Below are positions 61,601 through 64,000 of a stretch of DNA of 64,000 nt, piece after piece (position 1 is the stretch's first letter; each line of letters begins with the position of its first letter). Under the pieces are notes generated by a model. It was given only the letters and a program-made list of their open reading frames with translations, had not been told where the DNA came from and searched no databases. This DNA is from Trissonchulus latispiculum (Eukaryota; Nematoda; Enoplea; Enoplida; Ironidae), in contig JASAND010015835.1 of the NCBI GenBank assembly GCA_030248195.1, forward strand, positions 1-64,000, in the 5' to 3' direction. A program made the position numbers and the translations under genes.

Positions 61601-64000
61601 AAATTTTTGAAATCTCTGATTTCTGAGCTTTCAGAAAATATATACATTGTCATACTTAGCTTGGATAATAAACTCTCTACAAAATTCACTCTTTTGGTCC
61701 AGTTTAAGTTTGCTAGACTTTAATTATGTTAACAGCGGTCGGGATTTACGTTAATAGCTTAACTTTGCGGAAATTGTCTCATATCTCACACTCTAGAAGC
61801 AGATTGAGGCCATTCTGGTTATTGGAAAATAAACACAGAAAGGGAAACACAAGCTTCTTGTACCAATGGACATGACATTCATCATGTAATAACATAATAA
61901 CAAGAAATATAATAAGAAATAAGAAACAGCAAGTAATAAACGCTCCTGGGGCCCGTTGCATAAAAATGATAAGTTATAAGTTCATAAGTTAGTAAGTTCA
62001 TAAGTTAATGGAAGGCCGTCACTTGCCCCCACGAAAGTTGCCCCCACGACAGTTGCCCCCACGTCACTTGCCTTTCCGCGACACTTGCCCCCAGCGACAG
62101 TTGCCCCCGAATTGAGAATTCTGTTTTGTAGCACTGTTTGTTCTGTTTTTGGATGTAGTTATTTGATTAAACGTTGAATGCAGACATGGAGGCTATGTTA
62201 CATATAACAGATTACAAATATAACAGCAAACCTAAGGGAGGGTCTACTTTTGGGGTCAATTTTTCTACTTTCTCCGATCTCGGTGATTTTTACGTCCGAT
62301 CTCGGTGATTTTAGCTAATTTTTAAAATAAAGGTCGTAAGTCTTCCGGTTAGTGAGTAATTTTACCTCACAATTGAGACCTGATTTCACCTCAAAGCTGC
62401 CGAAAAAATCTCTGAGTCAAAGATTGAGTGTACTATTAAGTGTTAACATAACTTTTGTAATTTTGTAATATATAGTTTGTGTCTTTTTGGTTTTTGATGA
62501 AGAGGATTAAATTAATACACTCTGCTGTTATATCTGTTATCTGTTATAACACAACACAGCTTACATGTCTGCATTCAACACTAATCAAATAACTACATCC
62601 GAAGACAGAACAAACAGTACTACAAAACAAAACAAAACTCTCAATTTGGGGGCAACTGTCGCTGGGGACAAGTGTCGCGGAGAGGCAAGTGACGTGGGGA
62701 CAAGTGACGTGGGGGCAACTGTCGTGGGGGCAAGTTTCGTGGGGGCAAATGTCGTAGATCCTAAGTTAATATGTCATATACAATAAGTAAAGGTGTTGCA
62801 TAAAATTTTATTTTAATAAGCGATTATTTCATAAGTATTTTTGAATTATAATAAGCGAAATGTCATAAGTTCAACTAAAATGCCAAGTGAAAGTCATAAG
62901 TTCAACTGAAATAGCTGGCTACTTATTACAATATGTTTCAGCAAGGTTTCAGTTCTACGAAGAGCAATATAATTTAGATTAGGAGCAGTTAAATATAAAA
63001 GTTTTACAAACAAAAACCTTATTACTAAAAATTGTGGTAAGAAATGTAATTGTGTAAATTGTAAATTCTATGGATCACTATGCTTTTTCGGTTTAGCTAT
63101 TTTTAGAATATTCTTTCTTTATGTGGTTACGGAAGGTCGTTGCTATTGCACCTTTGTTATTTCGTTAATTACTTGTTGGCACTTCATGCAACTTGACTGT
63201 TGAAACACAATAAACTGCAAATTCTGAAAGGAAGAAACTTTGAGCATTTCTACCAATTTGTAATCGTTCAGAAAAATCTTAATTTTCCGTTTTCTGTACT
63301 TGTTGCTATAAAATTATCAATGTTATCAACACCCAAACCCGTGTTAAATCGCTTTAACTTAACTTTATGTTAAGCGTTAAGTTAACTTTATGTGTTAAAG
63401 GTAGCCAAGTTAACCCGGGTTTAGACGTTGATAACATTGGCCCCTGATCTAGAATTTGAGGCCAACCGACCGCCGGCTGACGATTTTCGCTGACCGGCCG
63501 CCGGCCGGGATGCAAATCAACAATCAGAAGTTTACAATTTATAGCAACTAAGCTTAAATTGAACTCCAAATCTAGCAATGTTACTTTCATATGCTATGCT
63601 ATGCTATTTTTCTAATATAACATTCCAAAAAATACCTTAGCAATCATAATAGCTACACTGCAAACTGTTCCAGGCCGGTATCCGGCCGGACGGCGTTCGC
63701 CGGCCTCAAACACTATCCTATCCCCTTTAATTGAATACTTAGCGACCTCACTTTTTCTGGGGGAAGCTCTTTTGGGGGCCCTCTGGGCCCTCTGGAAGGA
63801 GTTTCTCTGAAAATATGCTTAAAATTGCACTGTTTTTGCAGTGTCCACTGGGAAAGTTACGTTATCTAAAAAGTATGCAGATTTTATTAGTCGCAGAGGA
63901 TACGTAACATTTTATAAAACTTTGTGGTTTTACCTTTGTGGTTTTTAGAGCTACCGTAGACCTTTGTCAGTCTGCAGAAGCTGCCGGTATCTCTGCGCTG
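49530..64000 (+). CDS. DUS4L: DUS4L-like tRNA-dihydrouridine(20a/20b) synthase, 3' part beyond window
   Basis: Exons 49530-49615, 58973-59094, 59234-59309, 59783-59824, 60283-60423 and 63949 onward join in one frame (173 residues in the window). Product: flavin-dependent reduction of uridine in the tRNA D-loop. Seen: CAPMVRYS (21-28, FMN-binding N-terminus), LVRKYGCELCFTPMI, DYPLIVQFAANN, DLNCGCPQRWAMNEGYG with N103 and the catalytic-type C106, and SISVKIRI with K148 and R150, the family's substrate and flavin contacts. The final exon begins ATVDLCQSAEAAGIS, just before the expected HGR motif. RWAM and KPEL after GCPQ favour DUS4 over DUS1, DUS2 and DUS3. The 9.4-kb first intron contains a minus-strand gene. 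The junction after exon 4 lacks a normal GT donor. The N-terminus is shorter than the vertebrate protein. Confidence 0.9.
49656..49681. other. Perfect 11-bp stem hairpin
   Basis: ATAGGGGTCGC, loop GGCA, GCGACCCCTAT. It lies 41 bp after the first DUS4L-like coding exon, inside intron 1. Function unknown; could be a repeat end. Confidence 0.5.
49935..51290 (+). repeat. Long dispersed repeat, copy 2, with expanded internal tandem units
   Basis: Aligns with 26053-26995 from GCAGCGGTGGGCCAACCTAA to TTTTGTGCGGAGCATTTTTG. It has extra tandem copies in two zones: about 165-180-bp units with CCACTTTGCCGTC and TCTATAGGGGTTTTCTGGTG (50350-50720), and about 147-bp units with GCTGTAGAGTGCTGTGGTGG and GGTA(T/C)CAAATGAAAGCCCT (50720-51120). 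Lies in DUS4L-like intron 1. Confidence 0.7.
51775..51890. repeat. AT-rich (TATA/TAAT) simple repeat
   Basis: About 115 bp of TATATA and ATTATATA variants just beyond the 3' end of the minus-strand gene. Confidence 0.8.
51907..52392 (-). CDS. Uncharacterised acylated-type protein, exon 2
   Basis: 161 codons plus stop, starting TPPCPKKKEPLPRRISGSSL and ending PIPRGMKIKI. A GAAAATAAAAAT segment over the stop resembles a polyadenylation signal, but another may lie further on in the AT-rich sequence. Confidence 0.75.
   Translation of the reverse strand, partial: TPPCPKKKEPLPRRISGSSLLLAPPEANGGCRGRRLSAPTVNTVPNPTGILLSAMRGIPMDWALFPNTLSLMKQMSRSSTGLNQQQKQPQTRQTIGAKNATVRRRQSAAALMHSSATDISAIEQEVRRAKHAMKIVSVIDGKLYIDYEYIAPIPRGMKIKI
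51907..53362 (-). CDS. Uncharacterised acylated-type basic protein (two exons, 255 aa)
   Basis: Exon 1 is 53081-53362 and exon 2 is 51907-52392, both on the minus strand, with donor CACAA|GTAAGC and acceptor TTCTTTATTGCAG, joined in phase 0 (768 nt). The protein starts MGCISSKKKK: a glycine at position 2 suited to N-myristoylation, a cysteine suited to palmitoylation, and a basic cluster, together a classic membrane-anchor arrangement. The middle is Ser/Pro/Gln-rich with a PPCPKKKEPLPRR segment. The C-terminus DISAIEQEVRRAKHAMKIVS, then DGKLYIDYEYI, looks folded, with a helix and a strand. I do not recognise a family. It is nested antisense in DUS4L-like intron 1. Its own intron carries a SINE on the opposite strand. 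Confidence 0.75.
52481..52775 (+). mobile_element. tRNA-derived SINE, copy 3
   Basis: The head is GAGCCGAGGGGGCCGATTAG, with a decayed B-box region TTTGAGCCCAGGTGCCGC. The body shares GCAAGGAACTAAGCATATCT, CAGCTATCCATTTTTAACTG, CACAAATGTTTTAACATTAC and GTTGGCTTCGGGATGTGAAT with copy 1. More diverged than copy 1. Lies in the intron of the minus-strand gene. Confidence 0.7.
53081..53362 (-). CDS. Uncharacterised acylated-type protein, exon 1
   Basis: 94 codons from ATG, including the MGCISSKKKK anchor and QISISKARSRDSVKQTEDS. Reading past the donor gives low-information VSIVTHTHKQTQ sequence, supporting a splice at CACAA|GTAAGC. Confidence 0.72.
54274..54517 (-). CDS. Orphan 3'-terminal exon, minus strand
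   Basis: After the acceptor TTAAATTTAG the minus strand reads HGGFLTTNSPLKSPWGTAQK, VSGPLSEWMENTMQTEPTVD, SSQLAGNLHKNPNSGKSAEK and so on for 80 codons to a stop. The composition is protein-like and unlike the surrounding AT-rich DNA. An upstream partner is unknown; a short candidate ending CATGAACCACG|GTAAGT lies near 55898-55920 on the minus strand and would join as ...PRHGGFL. Family not recognised. It is in DUS4L-like intron 1, 5' of the minus-strand gene. Confidence 0.5.
54655..55130. mobile_element. Inverted-repeat element (about 475 bp)
   Basis: Left arm (GGGTCTTATCTC, CACTCAAAATCCTTAAAACT, TTCGATTGCGCTGAGTTCAA, TTTTTCGATTTCGCGAAATT) returns inverted in the right arm to AGAGATAAGACCC near 55126. 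Arms about 140-150 bp, noncoding. Fragments of the same sequence lie at 34546-34625 and 60180-60272. Confidence 0.75.
55480..55625 (-). mobile_element. tRNA-Phe-like SINE or pseudogene head, minus strand
   Basis: Minus-strand reading from about 55624 gives GATTAGTGGTAGAGCATTCT (A-box), CTGAAGA as an anticodon-loop-like heptamer with GAA, then GCTTCGATCCCC (B-box). The acceptor stem and T stem do not pair, so it is not a functional tRNA. The downstream body is not shared with the other SINE family here. Confidence 0.55.
56462..57410. mobile_element. Large imperfect palindrome (about 950 bp)
   Basis: Left arm 56462-56846 and right arm 57016-57410 are inverted copies (GTCGTAGTAATTTCTGTATT to AATACAGAAATTACTACGAC; GGGCATGCCGATGTC; CACCCCCTTTGCACATA). 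The outer 120 bp consist of small palindromes of the CAGTAAATACTGTATTTACTG type. The central 170 bp is unpaired. Noncoding MITE-like element in DUS4L-like intron 1. Confidence 0.8.
58973..59094 (+). CDS. DUS4L: DUS4L-like exon 2
   Basis: Acceptor TTTACTATTACAG, donor TCTG|GTGTGA. Encodes LPFRKLVRKYGCELCFTPMI and FVQSEKARNAEFTTDS, closely following the family's order after the YSK motif. Confidence 0.92.
59234..59309 (+). CDS. DUS4L: DUS4L-like exon 3
   Basis: Acceptor TACTGTTTCAG, donor TCAAA|GTGAGC. Encodes DYPLIVQFAANNGVDFANAV and ELVS, the second strand and helix of the TIM barrel. Confidence 0.92.
59410..59625. mobile_element. Foldback MITE (about 215 bp) in DUS4L-like intron 3
   Basis: TTACGGACACGACAAGC and GCTTAGCTTGCCTGTAA end it. 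Inverted inner segments are GAAACCCGAGTGTTTCG / CGAAACACTCGGGTTT and TTTGTGGTACTCGGGC / GCCCTCGTACCACAAA. Short unpaired centre. Noncoding. Confidence 0.75.
59783..59824 (+). CDS. DUS4L: DUS4L-like exon 4 (active-site cysteine)
   Basis: Acceptor TTCTTTTTAG. Encodes YSDGADLNCGCPQ with the N-x-G-C catalytic motif. The reading frame requires the exon to end CAAAG, but the next bases are TTATGC, not GT. Continuing into the intron gives SYAC-stop. Confidence 0.82.
60283..60423 (+). CDS. DUS4L: DUS4L-like exon 5
   Basis: Acceptor CTACTTTTTCAG, donor CCAAG|GTGCGC. Encodes WAMNEGYGSHLITKPELIAD and YSISVKIRILEDP, including the lysine and arginine of the VKIR motif. Confidence 0.92.
60484..61719. mobile_element. 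1.24-kb near-perfect palindrome in DUS4L-like intron 5
   Basis: Left arm 60484-61089 and right arm 61108-61719 are inverted copies over about 600 bp with roughly 95 percent identity by eye. The spacer is about 18 bp containing GCCGCCGTGTCGG. Outer ends are AGTTTAGCAAACTTAAACTG and CAGTTTAAGTTTGCTAGACT. Each arm contains TTTGGTATCAAATGAAAG. Noncoding; a transcript would form a very long hairpin. Confidence 0.88.
61950..62960. repeat. Decayed element hosting the GGGGGCAA MITE
   Basis: GGGGCCCGTTGCATAAAAAT at 61949 and GTGTTGCATAAAA near 62792, with many CATAAGTT words on both sides of the MITE, suggest an older element with CCCGTTGCATAA ends. Its right boundary was not found. Confidence 0.35.
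62010..62761. mobile_element. MITE with tandem GGGGGCAA-type terminal motifs (752 bp)
   Basis: Each end has five to six tandem variants of a 14-15-bp motif, TTGCCCCCACGACAG on the left and its reverse complement on the right, followed by about 120 bp of further inverted similarity (TTTGATTAAACGTTGAATGC). TAAGTTAAT is directly repeated at 62001-62009 and 62762-62770, a 9-bp duplication as made by Mutator-type transposases. The middle is unique, without coding. Confidence 0.85.
63949..64000 (+). CDS. DUS4L: DUS4L-like exon 6 (runs off the window)
   Basis: Acceptor TTGTGGTTTTTAG. The phase matches exon 5 (AG+A) and gives RATVDLCQSAEAAGISAL, the helix before the HGR active-site loop. Confidence 0.85.

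Noticed and set aside
62565..62786. Open frame with GATVAGDK/DVGATVVGASFVGA repeats
   Set aside because: It is a translation of the tandem GGGGGCAA-type motif at the MITE's right end.

Overview
The window is eukaryotic and almost certainly from an invertebrate metazoan. It has GT-AG spliced genes with long introns, non-autonomous hAT elements with 8-bp target duplications, tRNA-derived SINEs, a CR1-like retrotransposon remnant with a degraded 2A-like peptide, a PIF1/Helitron-type helicase fragment, satellites and many homopolymer G tracts. Nothing looks prokaryotic. The species cannot be fixed from the sequence alone.

Layout. 1-33 kb is repeat-dominated: two unrelated satellites around a helicase fragment (1-2.8 kb); hAT and foldback elements (3.5-6.5 kb); two head-to-tail TTAA-flanked 1-kb elements (6.6-8.7 kb) with a third inverted copy at 16.9 kb; an unassigned block carrying two arrays of an exact 41-bp minisatellite (9-16.9 kb); a CR1 5' fragment (18.1-18.6 kb); a broken minus-strand NADAR-domain coding region (21.9-23.9 kb); and a dense cluster of G-tract elements with CATAGGTGT termini, hAT elements and TIR elements (24-33.4 kb).

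33.6-64 kb is genic. A six-exon RNF25-like RWD-RING E3 ubiquitin ligase gene (33,606-45,213, +, 853 aa) joins without frame conflict. Its introns hold four hAT elements with matching 8-bp duplications, two SINEs and a larger TIR element. About 4.3 kb downstream starts a DUS4L-like tRNA dihydrouridine synthase gene (49,530 to beyond the window end, +). I could place six exons of it. Its first intron (9.4 kb) contains a complete two-exon minus-strand gene for a 255-aa protein with an N-terminal acylation-type sequence (MGCISSKKKK), plus one orphan minus-strand exon. Its later introns hold a 1.2-kb palindrome and a MITE with tandem GGGGGCAA-type motifs.

The recognised genes (ubiquitin ligase, tRNA modification) are housekeeping genes with no obvious joint pathway. 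The main novelty is in the repeats: an 18-nt core (TTTGGTATCAAATGAAAG) shared by otherwise different satellites and a palindromic element, the strictly 41-bp (CTGAAA)4 arrays, and the NADAR domain inside a decayed, possibly mobile, coding unit.
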